DNA of 32,458 nt from an uncultured Clostridia bacterium (lineage in GTDB: Bacteria > Bacillota > Clostridia > Oscillospirales > Ruminococcaceae). Below, piece after piece: positions 7,934 through 18,246 of the stretch. The position numbers and the translations under genes were made by a program. How positions within the stretch are numbered: position 1 is the stretch's first letter; every line of letters starts with the position of its first letter. Under the pieces are notes generated by a model. The model had not been told where the DNA came from. It did not search any database and was given only the letters and a program-made list of their open reading frames with translations. The stretch lies in the NCBI GenBank assembly GCA_947627985.1, contig CANQYD010000024.1, positions 1 through 32,458 on the forward strand. The letters are read 5' to 3'.

Positions 7934-7934
7934 C

Positions 7935-8342
7935 ATGACGGTATCGACAAGAGGCAGATACGCGCTCAGGGTTATGCTCGACCTCGCTGCTCAGCCCGAG
8001 GGCTGGGTGCCGATGAAAGAGGTCGCGGCGCGGCAGGGAATATCCTTAAAATATATCGAGAGGATCACCCCGGCGCTCGTCAAAGCCGGGCTGATCGAGG
8101 GCACGCACGGTAAAGGCGGGGGATATCGGCTGGCGGTCGATCCGAAGAACTGCACGGTGGGGGCTGTTTTAAGGCTCACGGAGGGCGACCTTGCGCCGGT
8201 TTCATGTTTAAGACCCGGGGCTCCCGAATGCCCGAGAAAAGACAAGTGCAAGACGCTTCCGATGTGGATCAGGCTTAAAAAGGTGACGGAGGAGTATCTT
8301 GACGGGGTGACGCTGGAGGATTTGGGAAAGCAGACCGTATAA
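7935..8342 (+). CDS. Rrf2-family transcriptional regulator (CymR/IscR-like)
   Basis: A 135-aa winged-helix regulator. The start VSTRGRYALRVMLDLA is typical of Rrf2 proteins and fixes the ATG one base after the cysK stop; an open frame continues upstream inside cysK but is not part of the protein. The DNA-binding helix is in the ISLKYIERI region and the wing in GKGGGYRLA. Residues Cys91, Cys99 and Cys105 stand almost exactly where IscR and NsrR bind an Fe-S cluster. The region MWIRLKKVTEEYLDGVTLEDL resembles CymR, the cysteine-metabolism repressor of Firmicutes, but the CymR-type tail is missing. Operon position points to control of sulfur assimilation, probably through the inverted repeat at 5530-5544. 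There is no clear ribosome binding site, so translation is probably coupled to cysK. Confidence 0.85.
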   Translation: MTVSTRGRYALRVMLDLAAQPEGWVPMKEVAARQGISLKYIERITPALVKAGLIEGTHGKGGGYRLAVDPKNCTVGAVLRLTEGDLAPVSCLRPGAPECPRKDKCKTLPMWIRLKKVTEEYLDGVTLEDLGKQTV

Positions 8343-8351
8343 AATATAAAA

Positions 8352-8386
8352 ATCCCGGAAGGCTTTTGCCGACCGGGATATTTTTT
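8352..8386 (+). terminator. Intrinsic terminator of the sulfur operon
   Basis: ATCCCGG (8352-8358) pairs with CCGGGAT (8373-8379), with an inner GGC/GCC stem and TTTT loop, followed by six T. It starts ten bases after the regulator stop. A flanking A-rich run means it may also stop minus-strand transcripts from polC. No gene is seen between here and the polC stop at 8467. Confidence 0.88.
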
Positions 8387-8466
8387 GTAGGAATCGGTGA
8401 GGGATATCTGAACCGTGGAAAAGACTTTATACTCCGCTCGTATAAATGGCGATTATATCTGCTGCT

Positions 8467-11400
8467 TTACCACAAAGTCATCTGCGACGTAGCCGGCATG
8501 TCGCCGAAGGCGCCGAGGTCATATAGCTGATCCACCACTGCCTTCGAGACGCCGGAGGAATTGGAGAATTCTTCCACGGAGATATAATCCCCCGACTGAG
8601 CCGCGTCATAAAGCGCCTGAGCTGCCTTTTCCCCTACTCCCGACAGCGATATGAACGGGAGCCTGAGCTTTCCGTCCTCAATCTTGTATACCTTCGCGTC
8701 GGATTTGTAGATGTCGATCGGCAGGAATTCATACCCCCGGCAGAGCATCTCATTTATGATCAAAAGAGTTTCCATGGTGCCCGTGTCCTTGGCTGAGCGG
8801 TCCTTGCCCATCTGCTGAAGTTCGGCAATTTTATACTTGGCAGCCTGCTTGCCCCTCATCGCCGTGACCGCGTCGAAGTCCTCGCCTCGGACCGTGAATA
8901 TCGCCGCGTAAAATTCAAGAGGCTTATAGACCTTGAACCACGCGAGCCTTATCGCAGCAGTGACATATGCAGCCGCGTGAGCCTTCGGGAACATGTACTC
9001 GATCTTCATGCAGCTGTCGATGTACCACTCCGGTACGTCGTGCTCGCGCATCGTCTGCTTCATCTCCTCCGTCAGAAGCTTCGGCGCCTTGCCCTTTCTG
9101 ACGATCTCCATGATCTTGAAGGAGAGCGAATTGTCGATCCCGTGGTATATAAGATAGGTCATGATGGAGTCGCGCGTACCTATGACCTGATCGATCGTGC
9201 AGGTGCCGTTGTTGATGAGGTCTCTTGCATTCCCCTGCCAAACGCCGGTGCCGTGGGAAAGCCCGGATATCTGCAAGAGATCGGCAAAGGTCTTGGGCTT
9301 GGTCTCACGGAGCATGTCGCGGGTGTTCGGAGTGCCCATCTCGGGGATAGCAAGCGTGCCGTTCGACCACCCAAGCTCCTCCTCGGTGACGCCCAAAGCC
9401 TCGGGAGATGTGAACAGCGAATAGACCTTCTCGTCCGACATCGGGGTGTCAGTGATCTTCAAGCCGGTCATGTCTTCCAGATATTTGTAAATCGTCGGGA
9501 CATCGTGCCCCAGCTCGTCAAGCTTTAAGATGGTATCGTGAAGAGAATTAAAGTCGAAGTGGGTCGTGACGATATCGGAATCCGTCTTTTCAGCCGGGTG
9601 CTGAACCGGCGTGAAGTCGTAGACTTCATACTCAGACGGGATTACGACCATGCCGCCGGGGTGCTGACCCGTCGTCCGCTTGATACCGGTGCAGCCGTTT
9701 GTGAGGCGGGCTATCTCAGCCTGATTTGCGGTCCGACCGTGCTCCTCAAGGTATTTCATGACGTAGCCGTAGGCGGTCTTTTCGGCGACGGTGGATATCG
9801 TCCCCGCCTTAAAGACGTTCTCGGCGCCGAAGAGCACCTCGGTGAATTTGTGCGCGCTCGATTGGTAGTCGCCCGAGAAATTGAGATCGATATCGGGGGA
9901 TTTATCGCCGTTAAATCCTAAGAAAGTTTCAAAGGGAATATCGTGACCGTCCCGCTTCATGTCGGCGCCGCATTTCGGACATTTTTTCGGCGGGAGATCG
10001 AAGCCGGAGCCGTATTCGCCGTTTGTGAAGAACTGGCTCTCATGGCATTTCGGGCATACATAGTGCGGAACCAGCGGGTTTACCTCGGATATTCCGCACA
10101 TTGAAGCGACAAAGCTCGAACCTACAGACCCACGCGAGCCTACCTGATAGCCGTGCTCAACCGAGTCGGCGACAAGGCGCTTTGCTATGACATACAAAAC
10201 CGCGAAGCCGTGCTCAATGATGGAGGTGAGCTCCCGATCAAGGCGCTTGTAGACGATGTCGGGAAGGGGGTCGCCGTAGATGGATTTTGCGGTCTTCCAG
10301 CATATCTCGGACAGCTCCTCCTCGGCGCCGTCGATATGCGGGGTGAAGGTTCCTTTCGGGAATGCTCTTAGCTCCGGGTCGGTCATGTCCGCAATCTTTC
10401 GGGAATTAGTTACGACGACTTCATATGCCTTTTCTTTTCCAAGATATGCAAAATCTTCAAGCATTTCGTTGGTAGTTTTTAGATATAAAGGCGCTTGGGT
10501 GTCGCTGTCGGTGTACATCACCGAGGTCAGAATGGAGCGGAAAATGCCGTCCTTCTGATCCAAAAAATGCACGTCTCCCGTGGCTACGACGGGAATGCCG
10601 AGCTCGTCGCCGAGTCTGACAATGGTCTTATTGAATTCCTGAAGCTCCTCGACCGTCGAGACGCTGCCGTTTCGCAGCATAAAGGAGTTGTTTCCGATCG
10701 GCTGAATCTCGAGGTAGTCGTAAAATCTCGCGATCTCAAGGAGCTCGTCCCACGGTTTTCCCTGAAATACCGCTCTGAAAAGCTCCCCCGCTTCGCACGC
10801 CGAACCCACGATCAAGCCCTCGCGGTGCTTGACAAGCTCGGATTTCGGAATTCTCGGGACTTTATAATAGTAGTCCAAGTTGGAATATGATACCAGTTTG
10901 TAGAGATTTTTTAGCCCCACCTTATCCTTTGCGATGATGATCTGGTGGAAAGTCGGGAGGCGGTTGATGTCCTTGGTCGCCAAAAATGCGTTTAGATTGC
11001 CGACGTTCGCGGTCTCCTCGCGCTCCAAAAGCCGGCGGGAGAGCTCGATGAAGATATTGGCGTTCATCTCTGCGTCGTCGCAGGCACGGTGATGGTTGAA
11101 ATCTCCAAGCTTTAACGCCTTCGCCACGGAGTCAAGAGTATGTTTGGAAATGTCGGGAAGCATGGAGCGGGAGAATGGCACGGTATCTATATATGTAAAG
11201 GGAAAATCCTTGTCGCACCGCTCGGCAGCGGCGCGGATAAACGAGGTGTCAAATCCCGCGTTGTGAGCGACTAAAACCGGGTTCTCTCCGCAGAAATCAA
11301 TGAACTGCGAAAGCGCATCAAACTCCTTTGCAGCGCCCTTTACCATGTCGTCGCGAATGCCGGTGAGCTCGATTATCCTCGGCGGGATCGGCTTCTCGGG

Positions 11401-12801
11401 ATCGACAAAAATATTCATGCGATCTACTACCGTCAAGTCTTTTACCTTTACAGCCCCGATCTCTATTATCTTCTCATTTGCCGCCGAAAGCCCGGTGGTT
11501 TCAAGGTCAAAAACTATGAATTCGTCGGTCAGATTCCGTGAATCCGAGCCCACCGTCACCGCCGTCTCGTCGTTGACCTGATAGGCTTCGATGCCGTAGA
11601 TGATCTTGAAATCCCCGCCGTTTTTCCGTATCGCGTCGCATTCGTACATCGCGTCCGGGAAGGACTGCACGACGCCGTGATCCGTCACCGCGATCGCCGG
11701 CATGCCCCATTTATAAGCCCTTTTGACGATGTCGGCGACGGGTGTTATCCCGTCCATCACCGACATGTTGGTGTGGCAGTGGAGCTCGACCCGCTTCACC
11801 TCGGCGTCGTCGGTCTTCATAATCCTCTTGACGATTGAGACGTCCCGGGGTTTTAAATTGATATCTTTGTCATAAGTGTCATAAATTACCTCGCCGGAGC
11901 AGATGATCGTCGTGCCGACTTTTAATGATTCGAGGATCGCGGTGCCCTTTTTGACGAGCTCGATTATTTTTACGGTGATGGAGCCCGCGTAATCAGTGAT
12001 CATCAGGGTGATAATGATCCGCTTGCCGTCGCGGGTCGTGCGGGAATCGACCGAGAAGATGTCGCCGATGACCGATACCCTGCCGCTTTGCTCGGTCAGG
12101 GTGTTCATGTCGGCAGGAGGTCCTTGGAAGTAGATGGGCTTTCCCATCACGACAACCGCTTCCCGCTCAAGCTCGACGCCGGGCACCGAGACGGAATACG
12201 TCTCAGCTTCGGGGGTGCCGTCATATCCCCCGAAACCGCTGCTCTGAGGCTGGGAATACTGCATGGGAGGCGGCGGAGGAGGCGTGAAGTTCTTTAAAAG
12301 CTCGTCCTGAGCCCGCTCGCGCTCGCCGGAGTCCACCGATAAATTGCCCGAGAGCTCTATTTCCGGGGAAATGCCGAAGTGGCTGTAGATGATCTTTGAC
12401 AAATGCTGCTCAAAATTGGCAGCTTTCAAGATGCTTTCGCCGCCGTTTTTAAGGGTGATTTTTAAGCGCACGCCGTCGGTATCAAAATCGGCGTTGTCCA
12501 AAAAACCGTTCACCGGAGCCCTCGTCTTTAGCTCCTCGATGACGTCCGGCATGGCTTCTGCCGTGAAAAATTCCTTGGGATATTTCGGGACCGCGTAGAC
12601 TTCTTTCAAGTTAAGAGGTCGCTTCAGGGACGCGGCAAACGCCTTTATCGCAGAAAAGGGAACCAAAGCCTTCGGCTCCAGCTCCAGTGCGATGGCAGTC
12701 TTGTCCCTTGAAAAAGCGATGCGCTTAAGATGTGCGTCCGCAAGCCCGTCGGGAATGCTTTCCGTGTACGCCGCGAAAAATTCCCCTATCGTTGCATCCA
12801 T
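8467..12801 (-). CDS. polC: DNA polymerase III alpha subunit, PolC type
   Basis: At 1444 aa this is the Gram-positive replicase PolC. Order of parts: N-terminal region with a Pro-rich link (about 172-180), OB-fold (~235-325), PHP domain starting at [14 protein letters not shown] (~340), a DEDD-type 3'-5' exonuclease inserted in the PHP domain ([11 protein letters not shown], ~430; [10 protein letters not shown], ~515), the rest of the PHP domain, a zinc site formed by two CPKC motifs (~914 and ~940), the palm with catalytic Asp residues in [11 protein letters not shown] (~970), and fingers with helix-hairpin-helix at the end. A GAGG ribosome site is nine bases before the ATG. It is the last gene of the pyrH-to-polC operon. 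All motifs look intact, so it should be the active proofreading replicase. Confidence 0.97.
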   Translation of the reverse strand: MDATIGEFFAAYTESIPDGLADAHLKRIAFSRDKTAIALELEPKALVPFSAIKAFAASLKRPLNLKEVYAVPKYPKEFFTAEAMPDVIEELKTRAPVNGFLDNADFDTDGVRLKITLKNGGESILKAANFEQHLSKIIYSHFGISPEIELSGNLSVDSGERERAQDELLKNFTPPPPPPMQYSQPQSSGFGGYDGTPEAETYSVSVPGVELEREAVVVMGKPIYFQGPPADMNTLTEQSGRVSVIGDIFSVDSRTTRDGKRIIITLMITDYAGSITVKIIELVKKGTAILESLKVGTTIICSGEVIYDTYDKDINLKPRDVSIVKRIMKTDDAEVKRVELHCHTNMSVMDGITPVADIVKRAYKWGMPAIAVTDHGVVQSFPDAMYECDAIRKNGGDFKIIYGIEAYQVNDETAVTVGSDSRNLTDEFIVFDLETTGLSAANEKIIEIGAVKVKDLTVVDRMNIFVDPEKPIPPRIIELTGIRDDMVKGAAKEFDALSQFIDFCGENPVLVAHNAGFDTSFIRAAAERCDKDFPFTYIDTVPFSRSMLPDISKHTLDSVAKALKLGDFNHHRACDDAEMNANIFIELSRRLLEREETANVGNLNAFLATKDINRLPTFHQIIIAKDKVGLKNLYKLVSYSNLDYYYKVPRIPKSELVKHREGLIVGSACEAGELFRAVFQGKPWDELLEIARFYDYLEIQPIGNNSFMLRNGSVSTVEELQEFNKTIVRLGDELGIPVVATGDVHFLDQKDGIFRSILTSVMYTDSDTQAPLYLKTTNEMLEDFAYLGKEKAYEVVVTNSRKIADMTDPELRAFPKGTFTPHIDGAEEELSEICWKTAKSIYGDPLPDIVYKRLDRELTSIIEHGFAVLYVIAKRLVADSVEHGYQVGSRGSVGSSFVASMCGISEVNPLVPHYVCPKCHESQFFTNGEYGSGFDLPPKKCPKCGADMKRDGHDIPFETFLGFNGDKSPDIDLNFSGDYQSSAHKFTEVLFGAENVFKAGTISTVAEKTAYGYVMKYLEEHGRTANQAEIARLTNGCTGIKRTTGQHPGGMVVIPSEYEVYDFTPVQHPAEKTDSDIVTTHFDFNSLHDTILKLDELGHDVPTIYKYLEDMTGLKITDTPMSDEKVYSLFTSPEALGVTEEELGWSNGTLAIPEMGTPNTRDMLRETKPKTFADLLQISGLSHGTGVWQGNARDLINNGTCTIDQVIGTRDSIMTYLIYHGIDNSLSFKIMEIVRKGKAPKLLTEEMKQTMREHDVPEWYIDSCMKIEYMFPKAHAAAYVTAAIRLAWFKVYKPLEFYAAIFTVRGEDFDAVTAMRGKQAAKYKIAELQQMGKDRSAKDTGTMETLLIINEMLCRGYEFLPIDIYKSDAKVYKIEDGKLRLPFISLSGVGEKAAQALYDAAQSGDYISVEEFSNSSGVSKAVVDQLYDLGAFGDMPATSQMTLW

Positions 12802-12826
12802 TTTTGTTTACCTCGATTATGTATTT

Positions 12827-13864
12827 TCAAATCCTGTCAATTTCCCTAAGAAGTGCCGGGAGAACCTCGTCTTCCGGGAATTTTCCGATAATTTCGTCCT
12901 TTTTAAATATCACGGCGCACCCGTCTCCGCCAGCAAGACCGATGTCCGCTTCCTTGGCTTCGCCGGGACCGTTCACAACGCAGCCCATCACGGCTACGGT
13001 GAGGTCCTTATCAACATTTTTAAGAGCCTCCTCGACCTTTTTTGCAAGCCCGATGAGGTCGATCTTAGTGCGTCCGCAGGTGGGACAGGAGATGATCCTC
13101 ACTCCCCTCTTTTTGCCGAGGGCTCTTAAGATCTCATATCCCGCTTCGACTTCTTTTACGGGATCGTCGGTGAGGGAGACCCTGATCGTCTCGCCTATTC
13201 CGTCGGCGATCAGTGATCCGATCCCGATCGCGGACCGTATCAGCCCCGATTTATATGTCCCGGCTTCGGTCACGCCGACGTGCAGAGGGTAATCGGTCAT
13301 CTCTGAGATCATGCGGTACGCCTCGATCGTGCGCTTGACGTCCGTAGATTTGAGGGAGAGGACGATATCCGAAAAATCAAAACGCTCGAGGGCTTTGATC
13401 TCCTTCATCGCGCTCTCACAAAGTGCCTCGGCGGTCGGGCTGCCGTATTTTGCAAGTATCTCCTTCTCCAAAGACCCGGAGTTGACCCCGATCCTGATCG
13501 GTATTCCGCGCTTTCGGCATGCGTCGGCGACCGCTTTTACCCGCTCGTCGGAGCCGATGTTGCCGGGGTTTATGCGTATCTTATCTATCCCCCGCTCGCA
13601 GGAAGCAAGCGCGAGTTTATAATCAAAATGAATGTCCGCGACCAAGGGCACGCTGATCTCATTTTTGATCGCGGGAATGAGTTTTAGCGCGTTTTCGTCG
13701 GGTATCGAGACCCTGATGATCTCACAGCCCGCGCGCTCAAGCTCCTTTGCCTGCCTGACGTTGCCCTCAATGTCGGTCGAGATGACGTTTAACATCGACT
13801 GGACGTAGATATTTTTGCCGTCAAGCGTAAGATTTTTTAATTTAACCGGTTTAACTTTTCTCAT
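12827..13864 (-). CDS. ispG: 4-hydroxy-3-methylbut-2-en-1-yl diphosphate synthase
   Basis: IspG (GcpE), 345 aa, turns MEcPP into HMBPP in the MEP isoprenoid pathway with a [4Fe-4S] cluster. The N-terminal TIM barrel carries RVSIPDENAL and LVADIHFDYKLAL. The C-terminal cluster domain supplies the ligands CPTC (~260), Cys in GCVVNGPGEA (~294) and the following Glu. The length is that of the short bacterial form without insert. The ATG overlaps the rseP stop by four bases. With dxr two genes upstream, the operon encodes two MEP pathway steps. Confidence 0.96.
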   Translation of the reverse strand: MRKVKPVKLKNLTLDGKNIYVQSMLNVISTDIEGNVRQAKELERAGCEIIRVSIPDENALKLIPAIKNEISVPLVADIHFDYKLALASCERGIDKIRINPGNIGSDERVKAVADACRKRGIPIRIGVNSGSLEKEILAKYGSPTAEALCESAMKEIKALERFDFSDIVLSLKSTDVKRTIEAYRMISEMTDYPLHVGVTEAGTYKSGLIRSAIGIGSLIADGIGETIRVSLTDDPVKEVEAGYEILRALGKKRGVRIISCPTCGRTKIDLIGLAKKVEEALKNVDKDLTVAVMGCVVNGPGEAKEADIGLAGGDGCAVIFKKDEIIGKFPEDEVLPALLREIDRI

Positions 13865-14940
13865 GCCGATCCTCCCGGGAAGAGCTTCATTATGTCAAAG
13901 ACCGTCACGATCAGCATAAGCCCCATCAGAAGCATGAATCCGACAGTGTGGATCATGCCCTCGACCTCAGGTTTCAAAGGCTTTCTGCGTATCCCCTCGA
14001 TGATCAAAAAGAGCGCTCGGGAGCCGTCCAAAGCCGGGATAGGCAGCAGGTTGAATATGCCGATATTTATCGTGATGAATACTATGAAATTCATTAAGTT
14101 GCTTATCATTTCGCCGAATTTTACGCCGTGCGCGGTCTCGCCGACGACGTCGCCGATGGCGTTCACGATGCCGACGGGTCCCGAGAGGTCATTGATCTTG
14201 TACCTGCCTCTTAAGAGGTCGAAGAGCGTCAGCCAGATCATTCTGCCGACCGAGACGAATTTTCTCGCGGAGTAGCTTAAAACCGAGCCCGGCGTGACCT
14301 TCTCGCCTAAAACGTAGAAGTCGATGACAAGCCCCGATGTGCCGTCGTCCATCTCCTTGCCGTCAAAATAAACTGCGGGAAGGGTCAGGCGCTGACCGTT
14401 TCTTATCACCTCAAACTCGAAGGTTCGGTCCTCGTCGAGCTGGAACTGGTAGGAGATGTCGGCGTCGCAAAATACCCGAAGCCCGTTGACCCTCACAATC
14501 TCGTCGCCCTCCTCAAGTCCCGATAGATGTGAAGGCGCGTCATCACTGTAAAACTGCGCCACTTTAGTGGACGTGATACCGTCCGAGAAGGAGGTCACGA
14601 TGATCAAAATCACAAAGCCGAGGACGAGATTCATAAACGCTCCGGCACAGACGATTATAAGCCGCTGCCAGACTGGTTTTCGGTTGAATGCCCTGGGGTC
14701 CTGCGAGCTTTCGTCCTCCCCTTCCATCGCGACGTATCCGCCCAAAGGAAGCGCGCCTATGCAGTATTTCGTCTCGCCCTTGCCCCATTTCAGGAGCTTC
14801 GGACCCATGCCGATCGAGAATTCGTTGACCCTCACGCCGCAGAGCTTTGCCGCGGTGAAGTGCCCAGCCTCGTGGATTATGATGATCACGCTGAAAACGA
14901 GTATCGCTATGATGATGTAAACCGCTATCAACCTAAGCAT
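13861..14940 (-). CDS. rseP: RseP-type site-2 zinc metalloprotease
   Basis: A 359-aa intramembrane protease of the RseP/RasP family. The metal site is His23-Glu24-x-x-His27 in the first membrane helix, and the third ligand is the Asp of NLLPIPALDG near residue 300. One PDZ domain lies between, at about 120-200 (GLEEGDEIVRVNG). Three to four membrane helices are visible. Such enzymes cut anti-sigma factors and leftover signal peptides in the membrane. The start lies 13 bases inside the 3' end of dxr and the stop overlaps ispG by four bases. The substrate cannot be inferred; no sigma/anti-sigma pair is in the window. Confidence 0.93.
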   Translation of the reverse strand: MLRLIAVYIIIAILVFSVIIIIHEAGHFTAAKLCGVRVNEFSIGMGPKLLKWGKGETKYCIGALPLGGYVAMEGEDESSQDPRAFNRKPVWQRLIIVCAGAFMNLVLGFVILIIVTSFSDGITSTKVAQFYSDDAPSHLSGLEEGDEIVRVNGLRVFCDADISYQFQLDEDRTFEFEVIRNGQRLTLPAVYFDGKEMDDGTSGLVIDFYVLGEKVTPGSVLSYSARKFVSVGRMIWLTLFDLLRGRYKINDLSGPVGIVNAIGDVVGETAHGVKFGEMISNLMNFIVFITINIGIFNLLPIPALDGSRALFLIIEGIRRKPLKPEVEGMIHTVGFMLLMGLMLIVTVFDIMKLFPGGSA

Positions 14941-16085
14941 CCTTTCATATAACTTTCGCGGACATATTTCTGTGCTTCCGCGGCAGCCGAAACCGCGTCG
15001 GAAGCGGCTTTTATCGGGGCTTTCGGGATATCCCGAAGCGCCGCCGAAACAAGCCTTCCTATGTCGTTGAAGCCGATTTTTCCCGCCAAAAACAGCCCGA
15101 CTGCCTCTTCGTCGGCGCCCGTGAGAATCGCAGGAGCCGTGCCGCCTTCCTCAGCTGCCGAAAGCGCCGCGCGAATGCAGGGAAAGTGCGTAAAATCAGG
15201 CTTATAGAAGGTCAGCTTGCCGTAATCGGACAGCGACAGGCTCGCGGACGGGCTTTCAAGCCGAGCGGGATATGTAAGCGCATATTGTATAGGAATCCGC
15301 ATGTCGGGAACGCCGAGCTGAGCGATCACCGCGCCGTCCCTGAATTCGACAGCCGAATGGATCACGCTCTCGCGGTGTATCAGTATCTCGATGTCCGAAG
15401 CCGACACCCCGAAAAGGCGCATGGCTTCGATAAATTCGAGACCTTTGTTCATCAGCGTCGCCGAATCGATGGTGATCTTTTTGCCCATCTTCCATGTCGG
15501 GTGGGCAAGCGCCTGATCGACGGTGACGTGCTCCATGTCGGAAAGGGTTTTCCCGAAGAAGGGTCCGCCGGAAGCGGTGAGGATGATTTTTTTGACATCT
15601 TGGCGCCGCGAGCCCTGAAGCGACTGGAAAATAGCACTGTGCTCGCTATCGACGGGGTAAAGGTTTACGCCTTTACGTTTGACGGCTTCCATGACTAAGT
15701 TTCCGCCGGCTACGAGGGCTTCTTTATTGGCAAGAGCTACGTCTTTACCTGCCTCAATCGCCGATAATGTGGGCTTTAAGCCGATGGTGCCGACTACGCC
15801 GTTTAAGACGAGATCAACGGTGTCAAGGGAAGATACTTTACAGAGTCCTTCCATTCCGGTATAGATTTTTATGCCGGAACCGCGCAGATTTTTTTCCAGT
15901 TTTTCGGCATATTTATCGTCAAAAATGCAGACGGCTTCGGGCTTGAATTCCAAAGCCTGCTCGGCAAGTTTATCTGCGTTTTTATTTGCCGCGAGGGCTT
16001 TTATTCTGAAATTGTGGAGCCGGGCTACGTCGAGAGCCTGAATGCCTATGGCTCCCGTCGAGCCGAGAACAGATACGGCTTTCAT
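14928..16085 (-). CDS. dxr: 1-deoxy-D-xylulose 5-phosphate reductoisomerase
   Basis: Dxr, 385 aa, makes MEP from DXP using NADPH, the committed step of the MEP pathway. The NADPH fold opens with VSVLGSTGAIG. The metal-binding acids are in PVDSEHSAIFQ and in NKGLEFIEAM, and the flexible active-site loop is near SASGGPFF. I chose the ATG at 16085, giving MKAVSVLGSTG as in other Dxr proteins; a TTG five codons upstream is also open but overlaps cdsA and fits the family less well. GGACGGTGA just before the ATG can act as ribosome site. It overlaps rseP by 13 bases. Confidence 0.95.
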   Translation of the reverse strand: MKAVSVLGSTGAIGIQALDVARLHNFRIKALAANKNADKLAEQALEFKPEAVCIFDDKYAEKLEKNLRGSGIKIYTGMEGLCKVSSLDTVDLVLNGVVGTIGLKPTLSAIEAGKDVALANKEALVAGGNLVMEAVKRKGVNLYPVDSEHSAIFQSLQGSRRQDVKKIILTASGGPFFGKTLSDMEHVTVDQALAHPTWKMGKKITIDSATLMNKGLEFIEAMRLFGVSASDIEILIHRESVIHSAVEFRDGAVIAQLGVPDMRIPIQYALTYPARLESPSASLSLSDYGKLTFYKPDFTHFPCIRAALSAAEEGGTAPAILTGADEEAVGLFLAGKIGFNDIGRLVSAALRDIPKAPIKAASDAVSAAAEAQKYVRESYMKGCLG

Positions 16086-16089
16086 ATAT

Positions 16090-16938
16090 TCACCGTCCAA
16101 TCATACTTGAAAATACTACCAGCATGAAGGGCGCTACGTAGATCACGCTGTCGAAGCGATCCATAGCGCCTCCGTGCCCCGGCATGATGTTGCCGTAGTC
16201 CTTGATGCCGCATTCCCTTTTGATGAGCGAGGCTGTGAGATCGCCGATAAGTCCCAAAAAGCAGCAGGCGATGCCTATCACCGCATAAATAAACGGGTTA
16301 AAGGATTCCGCGCCGGTAATTTTATTCACAGCGAAGGCAAAAATCCCGAAGGCAAGGGCATTCGTGACCGCTCCGCCGATTAAACCCTCCACCGTCTTTT
16401 TGGGGGAAATTTCGGGGCAGAGCTTGTGCTTTCCAAAGAATGTCCCGGCAAAATATGCACCGCTGTCGGCGACCCATGAGCCCATGTAGGTGAAGACGAG
16501 GCAGAGGACCGCGAGGCTGCCGGAGACCCGGACGATGCCGCATATCGAGGTCATGCAGAGCGCGATTAGGGCTGTGTAGCCGGTGCAGAGATAGAATTTC
16601 CCTGTCGGGAGGGATTTATGCCTATAAAGTAAAATTATAGTAGCAATTACAATATATGCAAATGCGGACAAAATATACTGGGTCAGGATCATCATGAGCC
16701 CCGAGCCGTCAGAATCGGGAAGAAGATAGACGGAAATCGGGCATGTCAGGGCAAAAATCTCGCTCAGGGCGAGGAAGAGATACTCATCTTTATCGAGATT
16801 TTCCGCTCTAAACAGTTCATACACCGCCAAGGCTCCTATCAGCGCAAAGCCGATATTGAAAACAACCGTCGCGTGAAGAACCGTCAGCCCGACGAGGAGG
16901 ACGATCGCCACCGCGCCCGAAATAATTCTCGTTTTCAT
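16090..16938 (-). CDS. cdsA: Phosphatidate cytidylyltransferase
   Basis: CdsA, 282 aa, makes CDP-diacylglycerol from phosphatidic acid and CTP at the membrane. About seven or eight hydrophobic helices are visible. The family signature is in the C-terminal part: SLIKRECGIKDYG followed by PGHGGAMDRFDS, preceded by SPKKTVEGLIGG. The ATG overlaps the uppS stop by four bases. Together with plsY and gpsA, in the next operon, it covers much of phospholipid head-group synthesis. Confidence 0.95.
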   Translation of the reverse strand: MKTRIISGAVAIVLLVGLTVLHATVVFNIGFALIGALAVYELFRAENLDKDEYLFLALSEIFALTCPISVYLLPDSDGSGLMMILTQYILSAFAYIVIATIILLYRHKSLPTGKFYLCTGYTALIALCMTSICGIVRVSGSLAVLCLVFTYMGSWVADSGAYFAGTFFGKHKLCPEISPKKTVEGLIGGAVTNALAFGIFAFAVNKITGAESFNPFIYAVIGIACCFLGLIGDLTASLIKRECGIKDYGNIMPGHGGAMDRFDSVIYVAPFMLVVFSSMIGR

Positions 16939-17657
16939 TTTGCGTCGCCGTACCTCCTGTTCCTGCCCGCGAAGTCCTCAAGCGCCTTTATGAGCTCCTT
17001 CCTGTCGAAGTCGCACCAGAGCGCGTCGGTGATGTATAGCTCCGCGTAGCTCAGCTGCCAGTTCAGGAAGTTTGAGATTCGCTGCTCCCCTCCCGTTCGG
17101 ATCAGAAGATCGACGTCCGGGATATCTTCGGTCATTAAAAGACTGCCGAAGAGTTCCTCGGTGAGGTCCTCCGGCTTTATAAAACCGTCCTTTATCAGCT
17201 CCGCAGCCTTTCTTGCCGCGTGAACGATGTCGTCGCGACCGCCGTAGTTTATGGCGAGCGTGACCGTCATGCCGGTCCTTGTGCGGGACTCCTCCTCGGC
17301 GTCGTTCATCTTCTTTTGGAGGACGTCGGAAAGGCGCTCTCTTCCGCCGATGAAGCGGAGGCGCACATTCTCATTCTTATAATTTACAAGATCGTCAAGA
17401 TTTTCCTCTAAAAGCTTCATCAGCGCCGAGACTTCTTCATCGGATCGCTTCCAGTTTTCGGTGGAAAAGGCATAAAATGTAGCGTACTTTATCCCGATGT
17501 CGTCAAGATCACGAATCAGCTTTTTAAGGGTCTTTGCGCCCTCGCGATGACCCGCCGTCCTCGGCAGACCCCGCTTTTTAGCCCATCTGCCGTTGCCGTC
17601 CATGATGAACGCGGCATGGGTCGGCAGAATCTCGGGAATGTCTTTATTTTGCGCCAT
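16935..17657 (-). CDS. uppS: Undecaprenyl diphosphate synthase (cis-prenyltransferase)
   Basis: UppS, 240 aa, extends farnesyl diphosphate with cis isoprene units to give the C55 carrier for peptidoglycan and other wall polymers. FIMDGNGRWAKKRGLPR holds the catalytic Asp and diphosphate-binding Arg residues, GHREGAKTLK follows, and the C-terminal DLLIRTGGEQRISNFLNWQ with Glu in YAELYIT is typical. The start overlaps the frr stop by one base (TGATG). It consumes isoprenoid precursors produced by the dxr and ispG products of the same operon. Confidence 0.96.
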   Translation of the reverse strand: MAQNKDIPEILPTHAAFIMDGNGRWAKKRGLPRTAGHREGAKTLKKLIRDLDDIGIKYATFYAFSTENWKRSDEEVSALMKLLEENLDDLVNYKNENVRLRFIGGRERLSDVLQKKMNDAEEESRTRTGMTVTLAINYGGRDDIVHAARKAAELIKDGFIKPEDLTEELFGSLLMTEDIPDVDLLIRTGGEQRISNFLNWQLSYAELYITDALWCDFDRKELIKALEDFAGRNRRYGDAK

Positions 17658-18211
17658 CAGACGGTCATGATCTCCTTTTCCTTGACTGAGACGGCTGAAT
17701 CGACGTTTTCGATATATTTGTCGGTCAGCTTCTGAATGTCCTTGTCAAAGAGCTTGACGTCGTCCTCGGTGAGGCCGCCGTTTTTCTTCATGGTCTTGAT
17801 CTTTTCGTTGGCGTCCCGCCTTATCGCTCTCACCGCGACTTTGGCTTCCTCGCCCAATTTCTTGATGTCCTTGGAGAGCTCTTTACGGCGTTCCTCGGTG
17901 AGCTGGGGGAATGTCAGGCGTATAACGGTGCCGTCGTTTGCGGGGTTGATACCGAGATCGGAGGCTTGGATCGCCTTCTCGATGGCTTTCAGGGAGGACT
18001 TGTCCCACGGCTGGATCACCAAAACTCTCGCGTCGGAGACGGAGACGGCAGCCATCTGCTGAATGGGGGTCGGAGTGCCGTAATAATCAACGGTTATGCG
18101 GTCCAGAACCGCGGGATTTGCCCTGCCCGCTCGGATCGCTGCGAAGTCGGAGGAAAGTACCTTCATGGTCTTTTCCATTTTTTCCTTTGCCGTGTTCAGT
18201 ACGTCGTTCAT
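17657..18211 (-). CDS. frr: Ribosome recycling factor
   Basis: RRF, 184 aa, splits post-termination ribosomes together with EF-G. The sequence is canonical: KVLSSDFAAIRAGRANPAVLD near the start, then YYGTPTPIQQMA, LVIQPWDKSSLKAIEKAI and a long C-terminal helix of the three-helix bundle. AAAGGAG lies eight bases before the ATG. It follows pyrH after 35 bases, the usual order. Confidence 0.97.
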   Translation of the reverse strand: MNDVLNTAKEKMEKTMKVLSSDFAAIRAGRANPAVLDRITVDYYGTPTPIQQMAAVSVSDARVLVIQPWDKSSLKAIEKAIQASDLGINPANDGTVIRLTFPQLTEERRKELSKDIKKLGEEAKVAVRAIRRDANEKIKTMKKNGGLTEDDVKLFDKDIQKLTDKYIENVDSAVSVKEKEIMTV

Positions 18212-18246
18212 AATAAAATCTCCTTTCAGAAATTAAGATTCAAATT

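Noticed and set aside
7827-7934. Upstream extension of the Rrf2 regulator frame into cysK
   Set aside because: The extra residues are out-of-frame cysK sequence; Rrf2 proteins start at the VSTRGRYAL region, which fixes the ATG at 7935.
15186-15698. 170-codon plus-strand frame opposite dxr
   Set aside because: Shadow of a well-supported gene; no promoter, ribosome site or recognisable domain.
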